From Leptolyngbyaceae cyanobacterium (GTDB taxonomy: Bacteria > Cyanobacteriota > Cyanobacteriia > Cyanobacteriales > Aerosakkonemataceae): a DNA stretch of 64,000 bases. Numbering within the stretch: the first letter of the stretch is position 1; each line of letters begins with the position of its first letter. Made by a program: the position numbers and the translations under genes. This document shows, piece by piece, positions 38,115 through 46,753 of this stretch. Under the pieces are notes generated by a model. It saw only the letters and a list, made by a program, of their open reading frames with translations, did not search any database and was not told where the DNA came from. Where the stretch lies: NCBI GenBank assembly GCA_036703985.1, contig DATNQN010000022.1, positions 62,001-126,000 of the forward strand, written 5' to 3'.

Positions 38115-38795
38115 TTACGATTTGATAGCTTTCGATTTATTTTTCCACAATAAACCGCTACCTAATAGCAACAAACCCCACAATAATGAAGGTTCTGGCA
38201 CGCGGTTTGGTGGTGGCGGCGGTGGCGGTGGTGGCGGTAGTGGTGAAGACGGAGAGAAATTATCCACTGTAATTCCACTTTGATAAATAGGAGGTATAGG
38301 GCTTGGATAAATAGGAGGCATAGGTCTTGGATCTCTGATTAAAAAAGATCCCATAGCACCATTACAGTTGAGCAGATTAGTACCGCAGAAAATCTTCATT
38401 TCCCAACTAATAACTCTAAAATAACTACCAAAATCCCAAGTTTGACTAGTACTAGAAATTAACCACTCTCCAAAGAGCTTTCTTTCAACAAAATATGGCC
38501 CACTAATGCTCGATTTATTTCCTAAAGTTATCTTGCTAGTCGATGGGTATAATGCAACAGAAAGATATCCTGGCGGGAGATCCTCCACAAAGCGATGAGG
38601 TTCTGGCAGACCATACTGATTAGCACCAATATTTCCTAACTTTAGAGTACCATCTGTTCCAAAATCTCCCAATCCGTAGGGTGGAGGTGAGGTTAAATGG
38701 AAATTAAAACTCAATCCTCGTGCAGGTGCAATAGTTAATGTTTCGACACCAATTAACATGGTGACAGCTAGCAAAACTTTATTCAAAATAAACAT
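38115..38795 (-). CDS. PEP-CTERM sorting-signal protein
   Basis: 226 residues. An N-terminal signal peptide (about 1-27) is followed by a secreted beta-rich domain of unrecognised type and a ten-proline run. The C-terminal sorting tripartite signal is VPEP, a hydrophobic helix (LLWGLLLLGSGLLW) and a basic tail (KNKSKAIKS). Such proteins are processed by an exosortase and released to the cell surface or matrix. No exosortase gene is in the window. Confidence 0.88.
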   Translation of the reverse strand: MFILNKVLLAVTMLIGVETLTIAPARGLSFNFHLTSPPPYGLGDFGTDGTLKLGNIGANQYGLPEPHRFVEDLPPGYLSVALYPSTSKITLGNKSSISGPYFVERKLFGEWLISSTSQTWDFGSYFRVISWEMKIFCGTNLLNCNGAMGSFLIRDPRPMPPIYPSPIPPIYQSGITVDNFSPSSPLPPPPPPPPPPNRVPEPSLLWGLLLLGSGLLWKNKSKAIKS

Positions 38796-38958
38796 AGATT
38801 TTTCCCCGATTGCTAGAGGTAGGTTGGGGAAGACTCGTCAAAAAATTAACCTAAAAATCTTTTATCCCAATACTTTTTTAACCTACCTCAGCCAAAGGAG
38901 ATTTTGATTTGCAAAATAACGTTAGTTAAATTAACAAATCATCTTATCTAACTCGTCC

Positions 38959-40587
38959 TCATAATGATTCCGGTTCCTGACCAGCAACTACTGGTGCAGA
39001 AGCGTTAAGCTTGAAATCCGGATGATCTCCCTGCACTTGATGCAAATTCCACTCATTTTTAAACAACAAAACTGGGCGTCCCCAACTATCTTTAACAGTG
39101 GTAGTGTTGAAGAGGCGACCGACTTTTTCTAAAGCTTCCCAACCATCGGCAACCCAACGGGCGACAGTGTAAGGTAGTAAGTCTAAAAGGGTTTCTACTC
39201 CATATTCATTCAGCAAGCGGAACTGCACTACTTCAAATTGCAATTGTCCGACGGCGGCGAGAATGGGGTCTCGCTTGGATTCATCTGCGGAATACATGAT
39301 TTGCACTGCACCTTCTTCGCGCAATTCGGAAATGCCTTTGCGGAATTGCTTAAATTTAGATGGGTTGGGATTCCGCAAATAAGCAAATAATTCTGGGGAG
39401 AAACAAGGAATCCCTTCGTATTCTAATTTTTGTCCGGTGTAAATCGTATCGCCGATCGCAAATACACCCGGATTATTTAAACCGATCACATCTCCAGCAA
39501 AAGCTTCTTCAATTGATTCCCGTTCTTGGGCAAACAATTTTTGGGGTCTGGACAGGCGCACCGTTTTACCGCTACGGGCGTGATTTACCACCATGTCTTT
39601 CTCAAATTTACCAGTACAGACGCGCACGAAAGCAATTCTATCTCGGTGCTTCGGGTCCATATTGGCTTGTAATTTAAACACGAATCCAGAAAACTCCGGA
39701 TAAGTAGGGGAAATTTCTCCGTTAGTGCTATTCCTAGCACCCGGTTTGAGGGCATAATTCAAGAAGCTATTCAGAAATAATTCCACCCCAAAGTTAGTCA
39801 TGGCGCTACCAAAAAAGATCGGCGTCATTTTCCCTTGGTGAACTTTTTCTAAATCTAATTCTGGCCCTAATTCTTCGAGAACTTCTAATTCTTCTTTTAG
39901 TTGGTAATAAAGATCTTCTTCAATTAATTCTGCCAGACGAGGATCGCCAAAATCGATAACTGTATCTTTTGCTTCCTTGCTACCGTGGGCAGTCCTTTCA
40001 AATAGGTGTATTTGACGCTTTTGGCGATCGAAAACTCCTTTAAAACGATCGCCCATACCGATCGGCCAATTTACAGCATAAGTCACCAAACCCAATTCCC
40101 GCTCGATCTCGTCCAACAATTCCAAAGGTTCCCTTCCCGGACGATCTAATTTATTGACAAACGTAAAAATAGGCAAACTTCGCATCCGGCAAACTTCAAA
40201 TAGCTTGCGCGTTTGAGGTTCTAAACCTTTCGCCGCGTCAATTAACATCACCGCATTATCAGCTGCCGCCAGAGTGCGATAAGTATCTTCGCTAAAATCT
40301 TGGTGACCGGGAGTATCCAGTAAGTTAATCTGACAACCCTCGTACTCGAACTGCAACACCGTTGAGGTAATCGAGATCCCCCGCTGTTGTTCCATTGCCA
40401 TCCAGTCAGAAGTCGCTTTGCGCTGTGCCCTGCGTGCTTTTACCGCACCTGCTTCGTGAATGGCACCCCCGTACAGCAGCAGCTTTTCGGTAAGAGTTGT
40501 CTTACCAGCGTCGGGGTGAGAAATAATCGCAAAATTGCGACGACGTTCGACAGCAGTTTGTAATTCAGTTTGAAGTTCAGTTGTCAT
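38959..40587 (-). CDS. prfC: Peptide chain release factor 3
   Basis: RF3 is a GTPase that recycles RF1 and RF2 from the ribosome after termination. The 542-residue length is normal. G1 is [10 protein letters not shown]2 [11 protein letters not shown]3 [14 protein letters not shown] and G4 [10 protein letters not shown]. The C-terminal half ([13 protein letters not shown]...) is RF3-type rather than EF-G-type. It is monocistronic. Confidence 0.96.
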   Translation of the reverse strand: MTTELQTELQTAVERRRNFAIISHPDAGKTTLTEKLLLYGGAIHEAGAVKARRAQRKATSDWMAMEQQRGISITSTVLQFEYEGCQINLLDTPGHQDFSEDTYRTLAAADNAVMLIDAAKGLEPQTRKLFEVCRMRSLPIFTFVNKLDRPGREPLELLDEIERELGLVTYAVNWPIGMGDRFKGVFDRQKRQIHLFERTAHGSKEAKDTVIDFGDPRLAELIEEDLYYQLKEELEVLEELGPELDLEKVHQGKMTPIFFGSAMTNFGVELFLNSFLNYALKPGARNSTNGEISPTYPEFSGFVFKLQANMDPKHRDRIAFVRVCTGKFEKDMVVNHARSGKTVRLSRPQKLFAQERESIEEAFAGDVIGLNNPGVFAIGDTIYTGQKLEYEGIPCFSPELFAYLRNPNPSKFKQFRKGISELREEGAVQIMYSADESKRDPILAAVGQLQFEVVQFRLLNEYGVETLLDLLPYTVARWVADGWEALEKVGRLFNTTTVKDSWGRPVLLFKNEWNLHQVQGDHPDFKLNASAPVVAGQEPESL

Positions 40588-40799
40588 GAGTTGATCTGGC
40601 GATCGGATACGAGAGAGCGAAAAACTTAAAAAAGTCTAAGATACCAATACTAGGATAGCGACAGAATCAATACAATCCGATTGCTACTTTTCTCGATCGC
40701 CCCCTCCTGTAGTACGGAAATTACATCCCCCTGCGCTTTCATCGAGTATGGTAGCTTCGTAGTGAAAGCAATTAACCTGACTAGATCGGGGTTTGGTAT

Positions 40800-41135
40800 A
40801 TGTACGATTCCGACAAACGAAAACTCTTATCTGCACTTTCTCACGGCTCGATCTTTTTCAGCCTCTTGGGAGTATCCATCGGTATACCGATCGCCATTTT
40901 ATTCGTATCCGATGACCCAGTAGTAAAGGATAACGCTAAAGAAGCACTGAACTTCCATTTTAATGTTTGGCTTTACGGAATTATCTTTGGCGTACTGACG
41001 TTGATATTAATTGGTTTCCTACTGCTTGGTATTTTGCAGGTAATCAACGTAGTTCTTCCTATTTTGGCGATTTTGCATTCTCTAAGCAATACGGAGCAGT
41101 CCTACCGTTACCCTTTTATTTTCCGTTTACTGTAA
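40800..41135 (+). CDS. DUF4870 family small membrane protein
   Basis: 111 residues with three hydrophobic helices. The order is typical of the Tic20/DUF4870 group: KRKLLSALSHGSIFFSLLG, then PIAILFVSDDPVVKDNAKEALNFHFN, then VLTLILIGFLLLGILQVINVVLPILAI. The KEALNFHFN motif in the loop is the family signature. The role in bacteria is not established. Confidence 0.85.
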   Translation: MYDSDKRKLLSALSHGSIFFSLLGVSIGIPIAILFVSDDPVVKDNAKEALNFHFNVWLYGIIFGVLTLILIGFLLLGILQVINVVLPILAILHSLSNTEQSYRYPFIFRLL

Positions 41136-41399
41136 TTGAAGCAATATCGATCGCACTCGCGGCAGCTGATGACTTTGGCAAAGGTTCTCACAGATCGAGC
41201 CATCGCTGTCGTGCTTTTATTTTTCAAGAAGTACTAAAAACAAAATTGCCCCACGGCAGGGACGCTGTAGGGCAGAAGGACAGTTAAACGCTATATACAA
41301 GTGTCTTCTAATACAGGCATCTATATTTGATGCTTTGTGACGATTTATCGACTGTCTATTTTTTATTTAACGTAAGTTGCTGGCTTCCCCCATTTTTAT

Positions 41400-41888
41400 T
41401 TAGAACTGATTCGCCAGTACTAAAGTATGCGCTACCCAACCCAGTGTAAAACCACTTAAAGAAAAGGTAGATAGAATCCAAAATGCTCGCCAGTTATTAA
41501 TTCCAGCGCTCAACAAATCTAACCTAGCTAAGATTCCCGACGAGATCGCTACCAACGCATGGGCAACTACATGAACCCAAATCACTAACACTGCGGCAAA
41601 AAAAGCCAGCGTAATTACTAAGATAAAAGCTCGCGTATCGGTACTGAAAGAATAAACCAAACCTTTTCTTACATTGGAAAAAGGGGCAGCTAAAATCTCT
41701 GCTAGTAATAACGCTAAGGCAGAACCGGCTACGAAAGCCACCCAATAACAACCAAAATCAAAAAAACGCCATTCTCCCATACTGAGGGTACACATTCCCC
41801 TTGCTAGCTCGATCGCAGATGCCACCCAGCCTACCGTGGCATAAGTCAGCAAGAGTAAACCTAAAGAAAACCAGGGTATTTTTTTCAC
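41400..41888 (-). CDS. Four-helix membrane protein of unknown function
   Basis: About 162 residues from a GTG (KKIPWFSLGLLLLTYATVGW); a TTG four codons upstream is equally possible and no ribosome binding site decides. Four membrane helices lie near residues 6-25, 45-65, 85-110 and 130-155. Loops carry no catalytic motif. I do not recognise the family, though the clean codon pattern supports a real gene. Confidence 0.6.
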   Translation of the reverse strand: MKKIPWFSLGLLLLTYATVGWVASAIELARGMCTLSMGEWRFFDFGCYWVAFVAGSALALLLAEILAAPFSNVRKGLVYSFSTDTRAFILVITLAFFAAVLVIWVHVVAHALVAISSGILARLDLLSAGINNWRAFWILSTFSLSGFTLGWVAHTLVLANQF

Positions 41889-42065
41889 GATCGCGGGCAA
41901 AGGAAAAAGGGAAAATCGGAAAGGAAAGAATCGGGTTAGACTCGCTCACCAAGTTGCCATATATGCCAACCTCAGAAAAGTCTGCCATAATTGATTAACT
42001 TTTGTTAAACATTTGTAAACTAATAAGAAGCGCTAGACGAGCGTCATCTATCTAGAGGAGACTTT

Positions 42066-43040
42066 ATGAAGCAAGTGAATGTGGCCGAGCGCTTCTCCCT
42101 GATTGGTCATATCGTGTCAATGGCTTTTGGACTGGCCGGACTGCTGTTAGTTTTACCCAATGCAGAATTAATTCTAAGTTTACCCCCCTTTGGGCAAAAG
42201 TTTTTTCAGCTAAGTATGGCTGGTGGTGGGGTAGTTTATATAGTTTTAGGGGCAATCGCTGTAGCCATTTATGCTTACCGTACTTTGGGTTGGTGGCGTT
42301 GGCTGGCGTTTATGATTCCGGCTGTATTGATATCCTTGAGTAGCGAATTGCTCGGTACTAGTACGGGTTTTCCTTTTGGTCACTACAGTTACCTGAACGG
42401 TTTGGGATATAAGATTGCCGGATTAGTACCGGTAACGATTCCCATGTCGTGGTTTTATTTAGGGCTAGTTTCTTATTTGCTGGCGCGTGTTGGGTTAAAC
42501 TCAGTGTCCAAATCCAACTGGTTGACTAAAATCGGCGCGATCGCATTAGGTGCGCTCCTACTCACATCATGGGACTTCGTACTCGATCCCGCCATGAGTC
42601 AAACTGCGGTTCCCTTCTGGCAATGGCATCAACCGGGTGCTTTCTTCGGTATGCCTTACCAAAACTTTGCCGGTTGGATGGGAACGGGTGCGGTGTTCAT
42701 GACAGTCGCCACTATTCTATGGAGTAAGACACCTTCTGCCAAAGAAGATAATCTCGCTAACTGGACTCGCCAAGACCTCACCATACCCTTAATTGTTTAT
42801 TTGAGTAATTTTGCTTTTGCAATGGTAATGAGCTTGGCGGCTGGTTTTTGGGTACCGGTGGCATTAGGTTTACTAGTAGGTGTCGCGCCTGCGGTTACCC
42901 TTTGGTGGATGGCTAAACCTGCCTCTAGCAATTTGGCTCTCAACATAGCTGTGAATTCCGTAGCTGCTAATTTAGCTTTAACTGAGACTAGCCAGACAGC
43001 AGAAATTCCAGTTGCTTCCGTGGGGGTTGCTCGTAAGTGA
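42066..43040 (+). CDS. cruF: Carotenoid 1',2'-hydratase CruF
   Basis: CruF hydrates the psi end of gamma-carotene-type carotenoids on the way to myxol and its glycosides. The 324-residue membrane protein has about seven or eight helices. Family-like phrases are SSELLGTSTGFPFGHYSYLNG, VPVTIPMSWFYLGLVSYLLA and DFVLDPAMSQ...FGMPYQNFAGWMGTGAVFM. GAGGAG precedes the ATG. Its stop overlaps the start of cruG by 4 nt. Confidence 0.9.
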   Translation: MKQVNVAERFSLIGHIVSMAFGLAGLLLVLPNAELILSLPPFGQKFFQLSMAGGGVVYIVLGAIAVAIYAYRTLGWWRWLAFMIPAVLISLSSELLGTSTGFPFGHYSYLNGLGYKIAGLVPVTIPMSWFYLGLVSYLLARVGLNSVSKSNWLTKIGAIALGALLLTSWDFVLDPAMSQTAVPFWQWHQPGAFFGMPYQNFAGWMGTGAVFMTVATILWSKTPSAKEDNLANWTRQDLTIPLIVYLSNFAFAMVMSLAAGFWVPVALGLLVGVAPAVTLWWMAKPASSNLALNIAVNSVAANLALTETSQTAEIPVASVGVARK

Positions 43041-44263
43041 GCTTTTGGTTAACGAATATCTTGACAGAAAACGTTAGTGGTGCAATCTGTCTGGGGCTAT
43101 TGATCGTGCAAGCGCCAGCGACAGCACTTTTGCTGTCCCGCTTGTTAAAAGGCCCCAGCCGTCGTCCTCCGATCGAACCACTAGCTACCACGCCAGAACA
43201 ATTAGGTAAAGTGAGCGTGGTAGTTCCGACTTTAAATGAAGCCGATCGCATTAGCCCTTGTTTGGCTGGTTTAACTCGTCAAAGCTACGAAGTCCGAGAA
43301 ACGATCGTAGTCGATAGCTATTCCCAAGATGGCACGCCAGATTTAGTTAAAGCAGCACAGCAGAAAGACCCCAGATTTCGCTTAATTAATGATGACCCTT
43401 TACCAAAAGGCTGGGTGGGTCGTCCTTGGGCTTTGCATAACGGGTTTCTGTACAGTTCCCCCGATAGCGAGTGGGTGTTGGGTATTGATGCGGATACCCA
43501 ACCTCAACCCGGTTTAGTAGCTGCTTTAGTAAAAACTGCGGAAACTGAAGGGTACGATTTGGTTTCCCTCTCGCCCCAATTTATCCTCAAATCTCCGGGG
43601 GAATGGTGGCTGCAACCTGCACTTTTGATGACTTTGTTATATCGTTTCGATCCGGCTGGTACTGCCAATCAGTCACCGGAACGGGTAATGGCAAACGGTC
43701 AGTGTTTCCTGTGTCGTCGTTCCGTGTTAGCGGCGGTGGGCGGTTATACTAGCGCTCGCAGTTCTTTTTGCGATGACGTGACTTTAGCCCGTCATATAGC
43801 TTCCCAAGGTTATAAAGTGGGATTTTTGGATGGGGCAAAAGTTTTGAAAGTGCGGATGTATGAGGGTGTGGCGCAAACTTGGCAAGAGTGGGGGCGAAGT
43901 TTGGATCTCAAAGATGCTTCATCGCCATCTCAGATATTGGGCGATTTGTGGCTATTGTTAAGCGTGCAAGGCTTACCTTTAATCTTAGTTATCTGCCTCT
44001 TATTCTCTCTGCCTCTCTCCCTCTCTTCTTCTCCTTTTCTTTTCCTATTGGGTTTAAATTTATTTCTGTTACTGATTCGGTTTGCGTTGCTATTTGCGAT
44101 CGCATCATCTTACGATCGCTCTCAAAGTAAAGGTAAATGGGCTTTTTGGCTATCTCCCCTAGCCGATCCCTTCGCTTTTTTCAGGATTTTGCTTTCTTCG
44201 CTTCGCACTCCCAAACAATGGCGAGGCAGAAGTTATAACCAGGAGCTAGGGACTAGGGACTAG
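43037..44263 (+). CDS. cruG: Carotenoid glycosyltransferase CruG
   Basis: CruG is a GT2-family 2-O-glycosyltransferase of the myxoxanthophyll pathway. It starts at GTG within GTGA, overlapping cruF, so the two are translationally coupled. Order: N-terminal membrane helix, GT-A domain (VVPTLNEADRI, DSYSQDGT, DADTQPQPG, CDDVTLARHI), and C-terminal membrane helices (about 310-355). The last eight codons (NQELGTRD) lie in the GGGACTAGGG-type intergenic repeat, so the native C-terminus may have been replaced by repeat sequence. Confidence 0.9.
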   Translation: MSFWLTNILTENVSGAICLGLLIVQAPATALLLSRLLKGPSRRPPIEPLATTPEQLGKVSVVVPTLNEADRISPCLAGLTRQSYEVRETIVVDSYSQDGTPDLVKAAQQKDPRFRLINDDPLPKGWVGRPWALHNGFLYSSPDSEWVLGIDADTQPQPGLVAALVKTAETEGYDLVSLSPQFILKSPGEWWLQPALLMTLLYRFDPAGTANQSPERVMANGQCFLCRRSVLAAVGGYTSARSSFCDDVTLARHIASQGYKVGFLDGAKVLKVRMYEGVAQTWQEWGRSLDLKDASSPSQILGDLWLLLSVQGLPLILVICLLFSLPLSLSSSPFLFLLGLNLFLLLIRFALLFAIASSYDRSQSKGKWAFWLSPLADPFAFFRILLSSLRTPKQWRGRSYNQELGTRD

Positions 44264-44264
44264 G
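44230..44264. repeat. GGGACTAGGG-type simple repeat at the end of cruG
   Basis: AGGAGCTAGGGACTAGGGAC, then TAGGGGAAG, contains three degenerate copies of a CTAGGGA unit. The complementary form (CCCTAGCCCCTAG) occurs near 44383, 13487 and 52650. These low-complexity patches are otherwise intergenic. Confidence 0.5.
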
Positions 44265-44404
44265 GGAAGAAGGGATGATAATTAAGGGTTTAGTGGAATT
44301 AAGAACGTCCTAACCAACGAGAGTGATTACTATAAGTTCTTTATATTTACTATTCTCTGTTCCCTTTTTTTCTTCCCTAACCCCTAGCCCCTAGAAATCT
44401 AAAA

Positions 44405-45259
44405 TTAATCGACTCGTTCTAATTGCCAAAGAATTTGATTTCCTTCTCGGCGCACCCGCGACACTACCCAGTTACGCCAAACCCAATTGTCACCCCGACT
44501 GGTAACTGCACTGGTGTGGATATCCATTAAATCTGCTAATTCGGAACTGGTAATGAGGTAGCCCGACTTTGCGATGTCATCAGCGATACGTAAAACTTCT
44601 ATGAGATTCCGCAACTGAGTGACTCTATTTTCGCTAGATATGTTGTCAATTATTTCAGTCGAAGAATGAGTGTTGGAATCGGTCATAGTTAAGTTGGAAG
44701 TGGTAACGTCAGAGGGTACATCACTGGATTGTAACTTTTGGTAAACGCGATCGTTTGTTGCCTCTGAACTAAATGTCTCGGATTTGACTGATTGTTGGAG
44801 AGCGGGGATTTTACCACAAGCAAAGGCACGAGCGATCGCATCGCAGCGATCGTTACCTCGATCGCCAGAGTGACCCCGTACATACTGCCACTCTACTTGT
44901 CTGGAATTGAGGGTATCAAGGGTTTCCCACAAGTCTTGGTTGAGGACGGGTTTACCTTGAGAGGTTTTCCAGCCTTTCTTTTTCCAGCCTTTCACCCATT
45001 CAGTAATCCCTTTTTTGAGATATTCGCTATCGGTGTAGAGGGTGACGGATTCAGTTTGCCCTTTGGCTGCTAGGAGTTTTAAAGCGGCGATCGCAGCTTG
45101 CATCTCCATTCGGTTATTAGTGGTTTGGGATTCTTGACCACCAATTTCGTAAACAGAGCCATCATTATAATAAGCTACCACACCCCAACCGCCAGGGCCG
45201 GGATTGCCGCTACAGGCTCCATCAGTGTAAAGTTTTTCGATTTTAACCACAGAAGACAT
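44405..45259 (-). CDS. rnhA: Ribonuclease HI with C-terminal extension
   Basis: RNase HI cuts RNA in RNA-DNA hybrids. The N-terminal 150 residues form a complete RNase H domain: D13 in YTDGACSGNPGPGGWG, the glutamate in NNRMEMQAAI, the aspartate in LYTDSEYL and the last in NDRCDAIARAFA. A disordered linker (155-205) and a C-terminal domain (210-284, LRNLIEVLRIADDIAKSGYLITSSELADLM) follow; the latter looks like a winged helix. At 284 residues it is nearly twice the E. coli length. The tnpB element ends only 8 nt upstream of the ATG. Confidence 0.93.
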   Translation of the reverse strand: MSSVVKIEKLYTDGACSGNPGPGGWGVVAYYNDGSVYEIGGQESQTTNNRMEMQAAIAALKLLAAKGQTESVTLYTDSEYLKKGITEWVKGWKKKGWKTSQGKPVLNQDLWETLDTLNSRQVEWQYVRGHSGDRGNDRCDAIARAFACGKIPALQQSVKSETFSSEATNDRVYQKLQSSDVPSDVTTSNLTMTDSNTHSSTEIIDNISSENRVTQLRNLIEVLRIADDIAKSGYLITSSELADLMDIHTSAVTSRGDNWVWRNWVVSRVRREGNQILWQLERVD

Positions 45260-45292
45260 TATTTTTGTTCAAGCGTGAAGGTGACGTTCTCC

Positions 45293-45320
45293 CCCGTTAA
45301 TTTCTGCGAAATATAACGGG
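45293..45320. repeat. Right-end subterminal hairpin of the tnpB element
   Basis: CCCGTTA pairs with TAACGGG and ATTTC with GAAAT, with loop TGC and one bulged A. It starts 12 nt after the tnpB stop codon. The guide-RNA (omega RNA) scaffold is expected to include this structure. Confidence 0.75.
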
Positions 45321-45332
45321 AGCTTCTCAGGA

Positions 45333-46598
45333 CTAAAACAAGGATAATTGTATTCCTTGAAAACCCCAAGCTTCAGGCTTCACAGGTTGGGCAACCCCTT
45401 GACCTCCACCCGCAGTTTCGATGAGTCCCACCGCTTGTAATGCTTTATTTAATATGTTGATAGCAGCATTTTCATCACGATCTAAAATCAAGCTGCATTT
45501 AGGGCAACAATGAGTTCTAACTGACAAAGTTTTCGGAACCTTCACCCCACAACCAGAACAATCCTGCGATGTATTATGTGGATTCACTTTAACAATGTGG
45601 ACTCCGCATTTTACTGCCACTGCTTCCAATATTGTTATAAATTGACTCCACGCAGCATCAAGAATTGATTTAGCTAATTTACTATTTCTAGCTAAATTTC
45701 GTACTTGCAAATCTTCAACAGCAATTAAGTCATACTCCCTCACTAATTGATGAGCAGTTTTATAATGAAAGTCTTTCCTTTGTCGTTGAATACGTTGATG
45801 TATCCTAGCTATTTTATTCTGCTGCTTTTTGTAACTATTCGAGCCTTTTTCCTGACGTGCTAAAAACCTTTGTTGACGTGCTAAATGATTTTGTGCTTTT
45901 CGGTATATTTGTTGAATTGGTACAACTTCACCATCCGATGTTGTTAAAAATTCCTTCAATCCAACATCAATACCCACATAAGTTTTAATTGGATCGATTG
46001 GTTTGGGACTAGGGACTGTTTCATCTTCCACGCTAACTGAGACGTACCAACCGTCAGCTTTTTTAACTATTGTTGCTGTTTTTAAAACCAAACCATCTGG
46101 GATAGGGCGATGAACAATAACTGAGATTTCACCAATCTTACTTAACTTAAGAATCCCATTATTAAGATGAGCGCCAGCCTTAGCACAATTGACTCTAGGA
46201 AAGGTAAATGAACGTAGTTCACCTACTTTCTTAAACCTCGGTCTTCCCCCACGTTTACCTGATTTATCAGGTTTGCTCCATCTGTCCCAAGCTTTATCTA
46301 ATCGTTTGAGATTTTGCTGTTGGACATCGTGATAAATATCTTGATATTCTGGGAATAATTCTTTGGTCTGTTTAAGCAGTCCTGCTTGAAAATTATAATT
46401 AGGGAATTGTAAGGGAATTTCCCCAATTGGTTGTGAAACTAATGAACATCTATCAATACTGCATCTAGTACGACTCAACCAGTCAAAACGTTGCCCCAAA
46501 CAATAATTGTAATGACGACGCAATAGTTCTAACCACTGCATCATCATTATTTCTTGTTTTGGATTTGGCTTAATTTTGTACTGGTAGGTTAATAGCAT
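45333..46598 (-). CDS. tnpB: TnpB RNA-guided endonuclease, intact
   Basis: TnpB proteins are Cas12-like RuvC nucleases guided by an RNA from the element's right end. About 421 residues from the ATG; a TTG 9 bp earlier is in frame. RuvC residues are all present: D211 in YVGIDVGLKEF, E295 in AVEDLQV and D375 in DRDENAAIN. The zinc ribbon is CSGCG...CPKC. The N-terminal MLLTYQYKIKPNPKQE and the RGGRPRFK region are family-like. It is not decayed, unlike the remnants at 31.1 and 60.6 kb. Confidence 0.95.
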   Translation of the reverse strand: MLLTYQYKIKPNPKQEIMMMQWLELLRRHYNYCLGQRFDWLSRTRCSIDRCSLVSQPIGEIPLQFPNYNFQAGLLKQTKELFPEYQDIYHDVQQQNLKRLDKAWDRWSKPDKSGKRGGRPRFKKVGELRSFTFPRVNCAKAGAHLNNGILKLSKIGEISVIVHRPIPDGLVLKTATIVKKADGWYVSVSVEDETVPSPKPIDPIKTYVGIDVGLKEFLTTSDGEVVPIQQIYRKAQNHLARQQRFLARQEKGSNSYKKQQNKIARIHQRIQRQRKDFHYKTAHQLVREYDLIAVEDLQVRNLARNSKLAKSILDAAWSQFITILEAVAVKCGVHIVKVNPHNTSQDCSGCGVKVPKTLSVRTHCCPKCSLILDRDENAAINILNKALQAVGLIETAGGGQGVAQPVKPEAWGFQGIQLSLF

Positions 46599-46680
46599 AA
46601 TTCTCAAAAAATGCTACTGTTATTATATACTAAAAATCATGATTCGCTCAACTCAATTTATATTTTGGTCGCCATTCCTC

Positions 46681-46708
46681 ACCCGTTAAATCAGAGATTA
46701 TAACGGGT
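46681..46708. repeat. Left-end subterminal hairpin of the tnpB element
   Basis: ACCCGTTA pairs with TAACGGGT and AATC with GATT, with loop AGA and one bulged A, mirroring the hairpin at 45293-45320. It lies 82 nt upstream of the tnpB ATG. Confidence 0.75.
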
Positions 46709-46753
46709 GTCCCCTTGCTCCATTTATGATGGGGAGATTTCAAGAAGCCGATT

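Larger units (their letters stand above)
45268..46738 (-). mobile_element. IS200/IS605-type element carrying tnpB only
   Basis: The intact tnpB is flanked by two similar hairpins: ACCCGTTAAATC-AGA-GATT-A-TAACGGGT (46681-46708) upstream and CCCGTTAATTTC-TGC-GAAAT-A-TAACGGG (45293-45320) downstream. Both have a 7-8 bp outer stem, an inner stem, a 3-nt loop and one unpaired A in the same place. TTGAA (minus strand) occurs outside each hairpin, at 46743-46739 and 45272-45268, and is proposed as the left flank and right end. No tnpA is present, so it would need a transposase from elsewhere. The exact ends are inference. Confidence 0.7.
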
